This document shows, in pieces, positions 23,829 through 35,255 of a stretch of 64,000 nucleotides of DNA. The translations under genes were made by a program, and so were the position numbers. The notes below the pieces were generated by a model, which searched no databases, was not told the DNA's origin, and saw nothing but the letters and a program-made list of their open reading frames with translations. Position 1 is the stretch's first letter; each line of letters starts with the position of its first letter. Source of the stretch: Cristatella mucedo (taxonomy: Eukaryota > Bryozoa > Phylactolaemata > Cristatellidae). The DNA lies in NCBI GenBank assembly GCA_009760855.2, contig WPIO01000020.1, positions 3,869,501 to 3,933,500 of the forward strand, written 5' to 3'.

Positions 23829-26018
23829 GAACAAGCAGAGCCGAACTCGGATTTCAAATTTCACTCCGATACGTGAAGTATTAGCGAGTTACGGAATTTA
23901 CAAGACATCAACCGACCCTAAAAATGAAGCTATTTAAAAGTCACAAGAAAGCATCTCAACAAGCCTCGAGCATGTATCGCAATCTACCAAGGTTCGACAA
24001 GCTGGGATGCGAGTCGAATATGATGCAGAGATTGGTAAATGTTTTACTTGCACATTTGTTACTTTCGTTTTAAATCCTGGTTAGGCGTGATTTGTATGAC
24101 CATTTTTTTTCATGCGGTAGTTGTCAGAACTTCCGACCCCAGTTCCAACACATTTTTCATTCGAAAGGTAGCCTAAACACATGCTCCATTGTCGGAGACA
24201 AATTTATAAGTATTTCTTGACATTCCCGTTAATTCTTAGCTAAAGACGCACATGTTAGGCTATTCTGTCCCGGCACTGCAGCGATCATCTTGTCTTTTTT
24301 CTTTTCTTTGCGTGCTCCTCCTAGGGCCCTATATGCAAGCCTCTTATTACGATATTATACCGTACCGTACAACTGTGATCAGCGAAAATTTTTACTAATC
24401 TCATCTTCGTCTCCGAATTGGAGCATTCGTCTCCGGAAGCGACGTCCTTGCGCTTTTTCAGCAACATTTCTTTATTCAGATAGTTTACCATTTCGAATTC
24501 CAGCTAATGGTTTGGACACCGGCTTTTATTGCGACAAGAGCCTATTACTTAACAGATTATTCTATTTGTGCCTCTTGAGTTTGTAAAATCCTTTCCTTGC
24601 ATTTCAGTCTACAGTGTAACTCGCAAATATCGCATCTCAGTCACAATGATTGCTCTTCTTGACGGCTGAACGTTGTCGTTAGCGGCTGAGGTAGGGTCAG
24701 CCAGTTACACGACAAAGTTGCATATGGTTATCATCGGGGACATCTACTATTATATATATTATATATTATATTATATATTACAAATAATACTTTATATATT
24801 ATGTATTATATATAATACATTACATATTATATATTATACATTATATATTATTTATAATACATTATATATTACATATTATACATTATATATTATATATTAT
24901 ACATTATACATTATGCATTATACATTGGGCATTATACACAATGCATTATGTATTATGTATTATATGTTATGTATTATGTATTACATATTATTTATTATGT
25001 ATTATATATCATATATTATTTATTATGTACTATATATTATGTGTTAAATATTATATTATATATTACATCTTATATGATATATCATATATTACATATTATT
25101 TATTATGTATTATATATTATATATTACATATTACATATTATGTATTATATATTACATATTACATTATACTACTATCGTGGACAGCTACTATTAGCGATAG
25201 GCAACCACTCCAGTCCGATGACAGACAAACTAAAATGATGCATTTCAAATCCTAGCTAATCACTTATTATTATTCTTATTACCTCGTTATTAGTCAAATC
25301 GCTGCGTCAGATCAAACACATAGCATTCCGTACTTTTTGTGCGGCAAGAGCTAGTTTTTATCGGCGTTGAAAGGAATCCGTGAATACTCTTTCGCGTTTA
25401 GCGACTAAAGAAATTTACAGCTCATAAATACCAAAGGAAACAATTAAATGTTGAATTCAATTTCCAAGCGCCTACATGTTTAAGATACCTTGAGGTAAAG
25501 CTTGATGCAATTTTTGAAGCAACAGGATCTTCTTGAATATGACTAACCAACCAACGAGTGTGTATGCTTGTTCAAAATCACTGCTATGTTCTTAGGGCAA
25601 AAATCCCGCTAAGAAATATACGTTCACAAGTAGTAACTTGTAATGAGCGGAACAGAGCGCCGAGCAGCTCCGGAGAGCGAGTGTGTGCGTGTGTCATAAG
25701 ACGGCCGGTCTGATATACCATGTGTATGGTAATCAGGGTGCTTCGGTGCGTCGGAGCGGGGCTACTGCTGACTAGAGCAGCACCGGGCCAATGGGTGAAC
25801 TGCAACCTCATTTGCCCGTTCGGATTACGCCCAAAGGCTTCGAGAGCCACGTCGCGGTGTGGTGGCTTGATCCGCTATAATCAACATCAGTATTTTCTAA
25901 ATTACATAACAAAACTTGGTGATTTATAATGCAATGCTAGATCTCTAGGGTACCAAACGGCGAGTAGCTCTAAAGTGGAATCTCCATTGCCGTATATTCG
26001 AGTGTAAGTTGTGTATAT
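23829..26018. other. Non-coding stretch inside the broken hAT region
   Basis: Contains the AT-rich minisatellite. No transposase sequence was recognised between the N-terminal and middle hAT pieces. Confidence 0.45.
24749..25168. repeat. AT-rich minisatellite (TATTATATAT-type)
   Basis: 420 bp built of short variants such as ATATTATATATTA and ACATTATATATT with occasional G. Ile-Tyr-rich open reading frames across it are low-complexity artefacts. Confidence 0.9.
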
Positions 26019-26226
26019 AATAATAATAATGATAATAATAATGCACTTGATAAAGCGCCCTCGGAGAACTCAATCTCTCTCTAGGCGCTTTACATTTGCT
26101 GCAAAAGGAAATGCAATTGAACGGTGAGTAACATCATGCTTGATAAACAAACAAAATGAATAACATGGTTAGGGGTGACATGCACAGGGTCAGCATGCAA
26201 ATGTAGTTAGTGGCAGCATGCACAGA

Positions 26227-26230
<4 letters not shown>

Positions 26231-26268
<38 letters not shown>
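26231..26268. repeat. (TG)n microsatellite inside LINE-A
   Basis: Perfect TG run that interrupts the LINE-A 3' UTR after ggcagcatgcacag, followed by irregular GT-rich sequence. Confidence 0.95.
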
Positions 26269-26276
<8 letters not shown>

Positions 26277-27343
26277 CGTTTGTGTGGGTGTGGATTTGTG
26301 TATGTATGTGTGGGTGAGCAGGGTGAGCATGTGAGCGAGTTGGTCCCTTACAAGGCGAGTGTTCTTTTAGTTGAGAACCGGCGCTCGAAAGTGAGCTTCA
26401 AAGAGGGACTGAAAAAACTCCAGTGAACAAGCTAGCTGGTCGCTGCAAGCTACTGTTGCTGACTTTTAAAGTAAACTGGAGCAAGAGAATAAAGGGAACT
26501 GAAAGTGAGTTATAAAACCTTGAATTCGCTACGTTTTCTAATGGGAGCAATGTCTGGCTGGTGAGAAGTGGCGCATTGTGGCAACTGCGACGCATATGGC
26601 AAACAAGCGTGGCTGCAGTTTGAACCAACTCTAGGTGTTTGATTGCACAGGCCGAAATAATTGTAACTAGAGCTAGTAACGTAACGTGAGCTAGCAGACG
26701 ACCTAAAGGGATGTCACAAATGCAGGGATAAACTTGGATGTGATATCCCGGTCTAAGCAGGCCCAAGTTGTGCAATGTTGGGAAGCTGAAAATATGTAGA
26801 CTTGATTGTGGGGCTGATGTGTTCGTCTAGAGAAACGTAACTTTGGAACAGGACACTCAGATTTCGCTGAAGATATAGTTATGCTACATATAAAAATAAT
26901 AATTCTAGTGAATAAGGAATAAATATACTAGATGGCAGAAATATTGGCGGAGCCCGTTTGAGAGACATTTTTTTCAAATGTGATAACTAGTAGTTTGTTT
27001 TATCTTCAATCATTTTAATAAAGTGTGTTGCCGTAAAAGTATGAACGTCAGCAGTGCATACAGCAAGAAAGTTGAGGGAGTTTGCCGCGCTGGAAGGCTG
27101 GGACGGGATCAAAGCACAGGGAGCAGCTGCGGGAGTCGGCGTCGGCGTGGTGGTCGGAGGGTTAGTGACGAGAGATGAGCAAGCGCGGTCGAACGCACTA
27201 AATGCAACCGATGCTTCTAAGCTAAAAAGATCGACATATTAAAGTCGTGACTTAGCGGACGCCTCGTGCACGCTCGTGTGCGTGGGTGAGGAATGATCAC
27301 GTCTACTCAAGGTCATCGAAACGTAGAGAAGAGAGATGCAGCG

Positions 27344-27390
27344 CCAATAGGATGGCATGGCCAATAGGGTGGCATGGCCAATAGGATGGC
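27344..27390. repeat. 17-bp minisatellite, 2.8 units
   Basis: Unit CCAATAGGATGGCATGG; the second unit has one change and the third is partial. Confidence 0.85.
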
Positions 27391-28199
27391 CACTCTCAAA
27401 TTCATTCCCTAATCTGAAGATACGGCCAGACTGCAGCGAGTCACTCGCTTACGCGAATTGGCCGGGCGAAGGTTGTGATTCCGGCTGGCGGTGGAACGGA
27501 GTGGCTGAGATGAGGCAGAACGTACACTGCAGCGTGTCATCTGCATGGCAATAAAAGCCTATATAGTGCCTAGCGATTACATTAGCGAGAGAAAGAGAGA
27601 GAGAGTGAGTATAAATTCTAAAAACACGCGAACCAAGCACCAAACCCTGGGGCTACCCGTACTTAGGAGACTCCTCGGATGACCTATGCATAACAGCATG
27701 ACGTCCTTAAGATAATCCACATCTATCGTCGTTCGAAGGCGTTTTTGATAAGGTTTAATAAGCTAAGCACACGTTCGGCTTTTACGGTAAACGCTTGGCT
27801 GAGTCAGAATAAGTCGTACCAGCTTGTACTATAAGTAACAGCCACCGTCCGGCTAAAAGAGACTCTGCCAGCATAACTGCAAGATTGGGAAGCATTCCGA
27901 CATTCTTCAGCGAGTCCAAGTATATTTTCCTACGAATTTTGAGAGGCTGCTGTCTCAAGAGGATTGAATTTAATCACCCGGGATAAAACTGGTTGCGGCT
28001 ACTGCTGCAGTAGTTACATTACCGCTGCTAAATGCTCTTCCCCGAGTCTCAGACTTGGGCCGGCCCTGGACGTTGGCCTGTTCCCTGAGGTGTTAGCGAA
28101 GTGGCAGATAATTGTACCATGTGACACCTGGCGGTCCGACTAGGCGCAGCCGAAAAAACGTCTGCAACCCGGTGCTCTTCGGGGGAAACTGAGAAATAC

Positions 28200-29620
28200 G
28201 GCAATGTAATGTGATCCATCTCCGTCTGTAACGCCACAAAGCCACGAAGGTTAAGTGGTTGCAACACAGGAGCATTTTCAATAGTGATAACTCAAAGTCT
28301 AGGTTGCTTTTGGTAGATATTCGGTAGCCGACAGACTTCTAGTGACGAAACAAAGGGAAAGTGAACAGCGTAGCTGAGCCAGGAAGGTGCCATAGCCAGA
28401 AGCAGGAGATCAAATGTCGTCGTGTAAGAATTTTGGAAGTGAGTTCCACAGTCTTGTGACCTGCTGAGCAAAAGCTCCTGTCGCCAAAGATTTTAAGCGT
28501 AGGAATAGAACAGCTAATTTATTTGTGATCGAGAACCCCTTTGGGCAGGAGGAGGCTATAACTAGTGCAGCAGTTCAGCTCGGTATGAAGGAGCCTAGCC
28601 ATGGCAGGCCTTATGGGTCAGCCTAAGCATATCACATCCGTCGATTGATCTAGAGCCATCGAAACTCTTTCAGCAAAAGAGACAGATGGCTGACCCTCTG
28701 GAATTGATTGACTAGCCTTGCAGCCATGTTCATCACCAGCTGCAGAAGCTTAATGGCCTAATTTGGTAGCCAAGCCAAAACGGAATTACAGTAGTCCAGC
28801 GTAGAAACAACCAGGGAACTAGCTAAACTCTATGCAATCCACCGTGGTAGACAGCTCCTAAGCTTAGGCAGGGATCTGACGTTATGGCAAGCTATAAACG
28901 AAGTCATCATTTTGAAGCTTTTAAAATGCAAGCGGTTGACAAAGATGTCAACCAAATTACGAGCGCCTGGTGACGGTCGCACAACAGCTTCACCTATTGG
29001 AAGAGCAAAATAACCCTAATTCAGCTGCACGCCTACATTATCCTATGAGTCAGAGTTCCATTTTGTCGTCGTTTAATTTAAGGAAACTGGCCGACTACCA
29101 GGAATGAGTTTTTGCAAGCCGAGCATTCAGTTTATCAGTCGCTGCTTCATATTTCGACGCTTTAAATGGCAAATGCAGCTAGGTTTCGGAATCATCGAAG
29201 TGATAGACGATCCCACGGGCCCGAGTCACTTTTCCCAAAGGCTCGGTATAAATGGAGTATTGCACAGGACCGAGAACGGATCCGTGTGGGACTCCACAGG
29301 TGACTGGTCCGTTGGATGAGACATGACCATTACACGACACGAATTGAACACGATAGGACAGTATGATTTGAACCACTCCCGTGCCTCGTCTGCCAGAATG
29401 ATCGTCGTTCTCAACCGTTAAAGTAGAATAAGGTGATCAATAGTGTTGAACGCAGCTGACTGATCAAGCAGGGCCAGGACAGTGGCATTACGGTCATTGC
29501 TGCTAAGGATGACGCTGGTCACACGGAGGAGAGCAGTTTTATTAGAGTGAATAAACACACACGTTTGAAATCTCCCACTATAAGGCCGATTCGTTGGCGT
29601 CTTTTTGTGCACGACTTTTG
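28200..29620 (-). mobile_element. LINE-B copy
   Basis: Right end encodes LLDQSAAFNTIDHLILL and then VTCGVPHGSVLGPVQYSIYT on the minus strand, reverse transcriptase motifs with a degenerate catalytic box (HFDDSET). The left end is the ATTAC-type 3' end (atgtaatgtgatccatctcc). Confidence 0.75.
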
Positions 29621-29819
29621 TGCATGATCACGGTTCGATTGGAATGGCACTTGAACTATGGACATCACAAATAAAACTCAGATAGACAGAACAGCATTGT
29701 AGGTCTTTTGGAGCAACTGCCCGAGGACGTACATTGAGCACTTGAAACAGCAAGTGCAGCTGGCAGTCTCTTACATAGTATTGTGAACCGTAACTTATTT
29801 CTCTGCTGCAATTTTAGTA

Positions 29820-30166
29820 CCGCACCTTAAGGAAGATTGGCCGCCTTCAGAAAGGACTGCAGGATCCAAAGATGAACTTTAAAGACGCCTCTGCGTGATT
29901 TCCACTCCCTTGAGATTGAGTTGTCAAGACTTCGAGAAAACATGTGCCAAGAATCACTACTAGATGCCAAAAGGAGGTGTGAATTGTGGGGAGTTGCCAT
30001 TGTACGAAAAATCCGGCGAAGGACACAGGTGTCTGGAGAACTCTAAGATGTTGGTCTCAAGGCAGACGAGGAGATTTCAAGAAAAAAATTAAGGACAGCA
30101 TAGATTATCTCCGACAAGAAATTGCAACTTATTTGACGGTTCACGGATCTTGGTGTCAAATTTGGT
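29820..30166 (+). pseudogene. hAT transposase fragment, middle part
   Basis: Plus-strand frames read LEIELSRLRENMCQESLLDA, then KRRCELWGVAIVRKIRRR and, after a stop, DVGLKADEEISRK with a frameshift in a run of A. This resembles the insertion region of ZMYM1-like hAT transposases (typically GE..DVGL.A.EE). The piece ends abruptly where a LINE-A copy starts at about 30167. Confidence 0.55.
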
Positions 30167-31737
30167 TCAAGGTTCTGTCACTCACTTTTGGTCCCTTCAT
30201 TCTTCAGCTCCAGCCAACCCATACAATCTACTCCCCCTCCAGGCCAAGCATCGTACCACCCGCTTTTCGGAATCTAATCGTTTACCTATACCTCGTACGA
30301 ATCTCAAATTCTTTGGGGACCACACCTTTAGTTCGCATTCTCCCAAAGCCTGAAACATACTTCTGTCTGGCGTCACGGCATCCCCTGATTTGACCACATT
30401 GAAAAAAGCTAAAAACGCATCTATTTATTAAAAATTAAGTTGTTCAATTGGATTCTTCCTTAACGTGCTTATGCGTGCTGACACTGTGCATGCTGCCACT
30501 AACCATATTTGCATGCTGGCCCAGTGAATGTCACCTCTAATCATGTTACGCATGCTGTCATTGAGCATGCCATCGCTTGCTTACGAGTTTAGTTTGCTCC
30601 GTGACAGAGCTCACAACTCAAATTATTATTATGTCAAATTATTTTTTTCCCATTGAAATGAATCGAAATGCCACTAATCCGTTCCGGAACCAAAATGTTT
30701 TTGTCACGTTTTTAAATTAGAAAATGTACTTACAAATAACGAATATTGTTTAAAAACACAATACAATAGAATGTACCACACAATAAATCCTTCACATTCA
30801 GTTTATTCGGATAAATGGCTGGAAAAACAAAGTTTTGCAAGGTAACTAACTGCAAGCACAAATGCGTGCACAGCACTGATGCTTCCGCTGTGAGCTAGCC
30901 ATGTAGCCGCGGATGACGCACTGCGGGGGTCACCGGGTCATGGCGCAATGCGTAGCTTCTTTGGCGCTCTCTACGCGCCGAGAAAGCGCTGGCAATGCAG
31001 AAAAAAGCGCGCGACAACTGAGCGGCGAACAGGCGAGCGTGCAGACAGACAGCCAACACGTAGCCAAAAGCGCAATTTATTGGTTGGGCTTTTACGCGAA
31101 CGCACTGATTGTTATCAGTTACGCGAGCAATTCTCACGCGACGGTGCTGCCTAAGTAAAGTACAGTACGTACTAAGCTGTTCCTCCCATAGTCGGATTCA
31201 ACACCGGAGTCTGGCAATCTTGTGCGGCAAAGCACCGCGATGGCTCGCTCAAGTCTGCCGTGGCGCGAGCCACCAGGCCTACGCTTGACGTCACACCCGG
31301 GTCTTCGGGTAGTCTTGCAGCGGAACGTCTGTCGCTGCCCTACCCTTACTGGCCTGAGTAACCAAGCGCAGTTCCTCCCTTCATCCTTTCGCTTTCTTAA
31401 CTGACACACCCACTCGCACTCGTATACCTGAGAGCAATTCCGTTGCAACCGCTTAAAGTGAACGAGTGTGACATGGGATGCTGCAGCGTTCACTGTGCCG
31501 TTCGCTGCGGCAACTCGCGGTCGGGTATCTGAAGCTGGCTCGTAACTCGAATTTTTCAGCTAACTCAAAGCGAAAAATTGGCCAAGAGACAAATCTCAAA
31601 AAGCTCGTAAGTTGGGACAGTCATAAGTCAAGGTACCACTGTATTCAATCGTGCTTCTTGTGCAGCAAATGTTAAGTGCCTAGAAAGAGATTGTTTTCTG
31701 AGGGCTCTACAACAAATGCATTATTGTTATTATTAGC
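30167..31737 (+). mobile_element. LINE-A 3' fragment interrupted by a Tc1/mariner-like element
   Basis: LINE-A sequence at 30167-30577 (FKVLSLTF-type end, SESNRLPIPRTNLKFFGD, 3' UTR) resumes at 31646-31737 with the stem-loop and ATT tail. The 1.07-kb gap is the element at 30578-31645. The whole copy lies inside a hAT transposase pseudogene. Confidence 0.75.
30578..31645. mobile_element. Tc1/mariner-like (pogo/Tigger-type) non-autonomous element
   Basis: The right end, read inward on the minus strand, is TACAGTGGTACCTTGACTTA. The left part contains CCCATTGAAATGAATCGAAA and ATGCCACTAATCCGTTCC. These resemble terminal sequences I know from Tc1/mariner-type elements in many animals. The element splits a LINE-A copy: LINE sequence resumes at 31646 and runs into its stem-loop tail. 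No transposase reading frame seen inside. Left terminus is degenerate. Confidence 0.55.
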
Positions 31738-32155
31738 GTTGTTATTTCTTGTTGGAAGTTTAGCATCTTTTGAAGACCCGAGCAAACTACGCCAGCAATG
31801 TCTAGATCTTGGATGCTTCTACTGTTCATACTTTGATGGAACAGAGCTGTAAAACGAAATGTGCGACTGTAAAATGCTTCTTGCCACACGTCTCGACTTA
31901 GCACTAACTGCCCCACTGGAACTCGTGACTTTCATTGTCAGTCACGGAGAAGATTTGTTTCCTAATTTGAGAGTTGCCTTGCAAGTTCTTCTCACCATAG
32001 CCATATCAGTTGACAGCTGTGAACGTTCCTTTAGCGAGCTGAAGATAATGCTATCTTACCTAAGAGAGCATCAATGAGGCAAAACTGTTTCTCTGATTTG
32101 TCCTTGTTAAGCAAAGAGAAACCAACACTGGAAAACATTGACTTAATATATAACT
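31738..32155 (+). pseudogene. hAT transposase C-terminal dimerisation domain, broken
   Basis: Translation gives EDPSKLRQQCLDLGC, then LFPNLRVALQVLLTIAISV and CERSFSELK, the diagnostic hAT C-terminal dimerisation motif. An in-frame stop follows GTEL and a frameshift near 32072 separates YLR from MRQNCFSDLSLLS. It begins right after the ATT tail of a LINE-A copy, consistent with that LINE having inserted into the transposase gene. Confidence 0.75.
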
Positions 32156-32606
32156 GTAAGTGTATAACTTATAACTGCAATAGTTTCTTACAATATATAA
32201 TTCATAATATATAACATAATGTTCGCCACGTTTAAGGTCAGAAAAGTTCATTTAAGTTAAAGGTGTGGTAGCAACCTTGTACCTCTACTACAGTAATTAA
32301 AACTGTCTCGACTCGATATGCCTTCTAGTGCGTTTTTGCATTTCTTCTGCGATGAAGTTATTTTGCAGCATTTTTTGACAAGGGAAGGGTCGCCATTTGT
32401 AGCTTTGTCCCCGCTTACCGAAAGTTCTCAGTACAACACTGACCAAATAAAGCCATTAAGGTTGTGCAGCTGGTGATGCATATGGCTGCAAGACTGGTCA
32501 ATAAATTCCAGAGGGTTAGCCGTCCGCCTCCTTTGCTGAATCCATCGATGGCTCCAGATGCCGGATATTGAGTGAAGGTCTTAGGCTGACCCATAAGGCC
32601 TGCCAT

Positions 32607-32812
32607 AATAATAATACATTTGATAACGCACCATCAGAGAACTCAATCTCTTTCTAGGCACTTAACATTTGTGAATCGTGTCGTCGTAGCGAGGCTGAGA
32701 TCGAGGCACCTCCAGAATGCTCTCTAGCAAAGCCTTGTAACTCGGAATAGGTCATTTCTGGCAAGCGGCTTCTAGAATACCCGAGCGGCCGCCACCGCCG
32801 GCAGTCACTCGG
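32607..32812 (-). mobile_element. Insert with LINE-A-type tail and unknown head
   Basis: It sits exactly inside a LINE-B copy (the LINE-B text ataaggcctgcca / cggtatggcttagctcc is interrupted). The left end is a TAA repeat and the shared stem-loop (32607-32672). The remaining 140 bp match neither LINE-A nor the two SINE heads seen here, so this may be a third short element using the same tail. Confidence 0.5.
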
Positions 32813-33006
32813 TATGGCTTAGCTCCTTCAATCCGAGCTGACCTGCTGCACTAGCTTTAGCTTCCTCCTGCCCAGTGGGGTCCTCCTCCGCGGACAATAA
32901 ATTAGCTGTTCCATTCTTACGCTTAAATACATTTGGCGACAGAAGCTTTCGCTCAGCAGGTCACAAGACTGTGGAACTCGCTTCCAAATTTCTTACATAA
33001 TATACA

Positions 33007-33154
33007 ATATAATAATATAATTCATTTGTATAGCGCCCTAAGAGAACTTTTAATTTCTATTCAGGCGCTTCACATATGCCTCCGGGCTCGAGCCCACGAC
33101 CGCAGCCCGACCGCGGTTGGGGCGAGCACCTCAACCGCTGGACCAAACCAGCTC
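33007..33154 (-). mobile_element. SINE-2 copy inserted in LINE-B
   Basis: Same structure: A-box side TGGTTTGGTCCAGCGG, B-box-like GGGCTCGAGCCC, LINE-A-type tail. Confidence 0.85.
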
Positions 33155-33425
33155 GGCAAACATGACGACATCTTATTTCCTGCTGCCGACTATTGCGCAT
33201 CCTTTCCAGCCGTCCCGAGCTGCTACTTCCACGCTACTTCCTCAGCTGCCCTCCTGGCTCAGCCACGCTGGTCACAGTCACTGCGTCGTCAACAGAAGTC
33301 TCGTCAGCTGCCGAATATCTACGTAAAGCCGCTCAGGCTTTGAGTTCACTCAAGAAAAATCTCCTGCGTAACATTCATTTAGTCTCTGTAGCTTTGTGGA
33401 GTTACAGGCGGAGATGCATTAAATA

Positions 33426-33792
33426 GTCCCATTCAAAGCCGTCCGGACGACTGACGGCCCTACTTACGTCAGCGGCGACAGCGCCGCGCCATAGCATAGA
33501 TAAACGCGCGCCCAAGGTTACCTGCCCGTGCCCAGACCCAGATGGCCCGGTGGTATTGTTAGTCGCGCTAGGTTGCAGTAATAGCGACGGACTAAGATTT
33601 CTTCAATGCCTAAATTATCTTAAAAAATTTAAGTTAAAAAAAAACTAAAATTGAGCTCTTGCTCTCTTACGTATTACGTCGTGCTACCGAAGGCCACGAC
33701 CTGTTTACGGCACCACGCTCCAGCCGTGTACATTCTAGAAACGTGAGCCGCCCGTAACCGGTGCCCGGCGCTGTAGCAGTATTCCCCTTAAA
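33426..33792 (+). other. HSPE1 upstream region
   Basis: Moderately CpG-rich 367-bp gap between a LINE-B end and the HSPE1 start codon. It holds the candidate heat-shock element. No divergent HSPD1 exon found. Confidence 0.5.
33733..33740 (+). promoter_or_regulatory. Possible heat-shock element upstream of HSPE1
   Basis: TTCTAGAA, two inverted nGAAn units, ends 53 bp before the HSPE1 start codon. Hsp10 genes are heat inducible in many animals, so the position fits. Only two perfect units are visible; a strong HSF site usually has three. Inference from motif and position. Confidence 0.4.
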
Positions 33793-34447
33793 ATGGTAAG
33801 GCAGGCGTTTCGTGCACTTAATTAGTGATGCTTCTTTTTCATTAGCGTCAGTGGTGGAAGTTCTCCGGGGCGCAATCAGGTTGGCATTTCTTTTTGCAGG
33901 CTAGCAAAGTGGTCAGCAAGTTCAAGCCACTGTTCGATCGCGTCCTCGTACAGCGGCTGGCCGCGGAGTCTAAGACCAAGGGTGGAATAGTACTACCGGA
34001 GAAGCCGTCTAACAAAGTTCTCGAGGGCAAAGTGGTAGCCGTCGGACCTGGTGCTCGTACTGAAGACGGAAAGACCCTTCCTTTAAGCGTCAAGCCGGGA
34101 GATTTCGTATTGCTACCCGAATACGGCGGCAGCAAGATTCAGATCGGCGAAGAGGTAGGTGCTGCGCTTTCGGTAGACTGAAAAGGCACTAGCAGGATTT
34201 CGTACGTATTAGGTTTTTCGCTGTTCACTGTCCTCAGCTTGAACCGATCTAGGGTGGGGGGAGGTACAGTCTTGCCCGGCAGCACCCATTGTTGTCTTAG
34301 CCTAATCCCCCTACATTGCTTTTGGCTGCACGTTTGCCACTAGACCTGCTCACTTGCCGGCCAAGCGCTGATAAGATCGCTGCCGCTCTCTTACAGGAAT
34401 ACACGCTGTTGCGAGATGGTGACATTCTCGGAGTTTTCGAAAAGTGA
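33793..34447 (+). CDS. HSPE1: 10 kDa mitochondrial chaperonin (Hsp10/Cpn10, GroES family), 3 exons
   Basis: Heptameric lid of the mitochondrial Hsp60 folding chamber in the matrix. Coding exons are 33793-33795, 33900-34154 and 34397-34447, giving 102 residues, the same length as human. Exon 1 contributes only ATG, followed directly by the donor gtaagg. Exon 2 starts after tttttgcag and encodes ASKVVSKFKPLFDRVLVQR and the core, including the mobile-loop segment TKGGIVLPEK and the roof/base motif VLLPEYGG. It ends at KIQIGEE before gtaggt. Exon 3, after ctcttacag, encodes EYTLLRDGDILGVFEK and TGA. All junctions are phase 0. The first residues also serve as the family's non-cleaved mitochondrial signal. 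A possible heat-shock element lies 53 bp upstream and an AGTAAA polyadenylation-type hexamer 79 bp after the stop. The next gene downstream, SF3B1, is convergent. Confidence 0.96.
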
Positions 34448-34525
34448 TGGCAGCAGTTGGCTCGAGGCTCTAAATCATAGTATTCGTATGCTACCTGTTT
34501 TGGTTGTACACTATTTGTGTGTTAT

Positions 34526-34531
34526 AGTAAA
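34526..34531 (+). terminator. Possible HSPE1 polyadenylation signal
   Basis: AGTAAA, a common variant of AATAAA, lies 79 bp after the HSPE1 stop codon and is the nearest hexamer of this kind in the short 3' flank. Confidence 0.45.
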
Positions 34532-35255
34532 TACATATTTCTAGGAACTCGACCTTGTTATTTATGGAATTGGTTTACCAGGGTGTTGCTGTTGTGCCGG
34601 ATCGCGAACGCATGTAGTCGCATGATTTGTACCATTTCGTAGTGATTGGCTTCGTATAAAGAAGTGTTTTAATGTCACTGATGTAATCATGGGGCCCTGA
34701 TGCTTGGATTAGTGAACTTTCCTGGTCGAGCTTGAAAACTATGTTTACCAATGTAATCAAAGAATACTTATGTACAAGTACTTAACTCCCCCCTCTTAAT
34801 AGTGACATCGTCAGTGCTAGGCTACTGGCTGCACTAAATGGGAGTGGTACCCTACCGTCGTGCTTGTACTGTAGCTCTTTGCTGTACATCTAATTTTCTA
34901 ATCCTTTTGACCGTTTAAAAACTATCGACGAATTATCTTACTACTCTTAACGGTAGGCAGAAGTGACCCTCTTAATTTGTATGTAAGTATGGTCAACTCT
35001 TTGGTACCCCCGACTTGACTGCACCCTTGGGTTTGCTGCGAAGCTTTCATGTTACAGGGATGATCAAGAGTCGGCACTATTTTTGAGAGCTTTCATGTCG
35101 AAGACCAGGCAAGCCGTGCAGCTGCTGCTGGACACTGGTGACACTTTGGTTTCAATTTTTACTAGTGCTTGGGCACGTGCCCACACAATGGTGTGCTTGT
35201 ATATTACTCATCAGAATCAGCTTAGGTCCTCGATTTTCGATATGAAGTGTGAAAG

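Larger units (their letters stand above)
26019..27725 (-). mobile_element. LINE-A copy with internal insertions
   Basis: From the right: FYCHADDTLQC (degenerate YADD motif, 27449-27643), a non-LINE insert about 27120-27518, then LINE sequence 27050-27120, an AT-rich insert near 26880-26960, the C-terminal segment near 26400-26870, a (TG)n tract at 26230-26268 and the 3' UTR, stem-loop and TAA tail at 26019-26230. Pieces are collinear with the copy at 20838-22217. Confidence 0.75.
32405..33425 (+). mobile_element. LINE-B copy with two inserts
   Basis: Collinear LINE-B pieces at 32405-32606, 32813-33006 and 33155-33425, separated by the insert at 32607-32812 and by a SINE-2 at 33007-33154. The right end has the LINE-B 3' terminus (gttacaggcggagatgcatt). 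Confidence 0.75.

Noticed and set aside
24673-25255. Ile/Tyr-rich open frames up to 124 codons
   Set aside because: Low-complexity AT minisatellite, open in several frames.
31134-31493. 119-codon minus-strand frame inside the Tc1/mariner-like element
   Set aside because: No DDE or helix-turn-helix motif; the element appears non-autonomous and the frame is probably chance.
33848-34135. 95-codon minus-strand frame over HSPE1
   Set aside because: Antisense of HSPE1 exon 2, which is clearly the coding strand.
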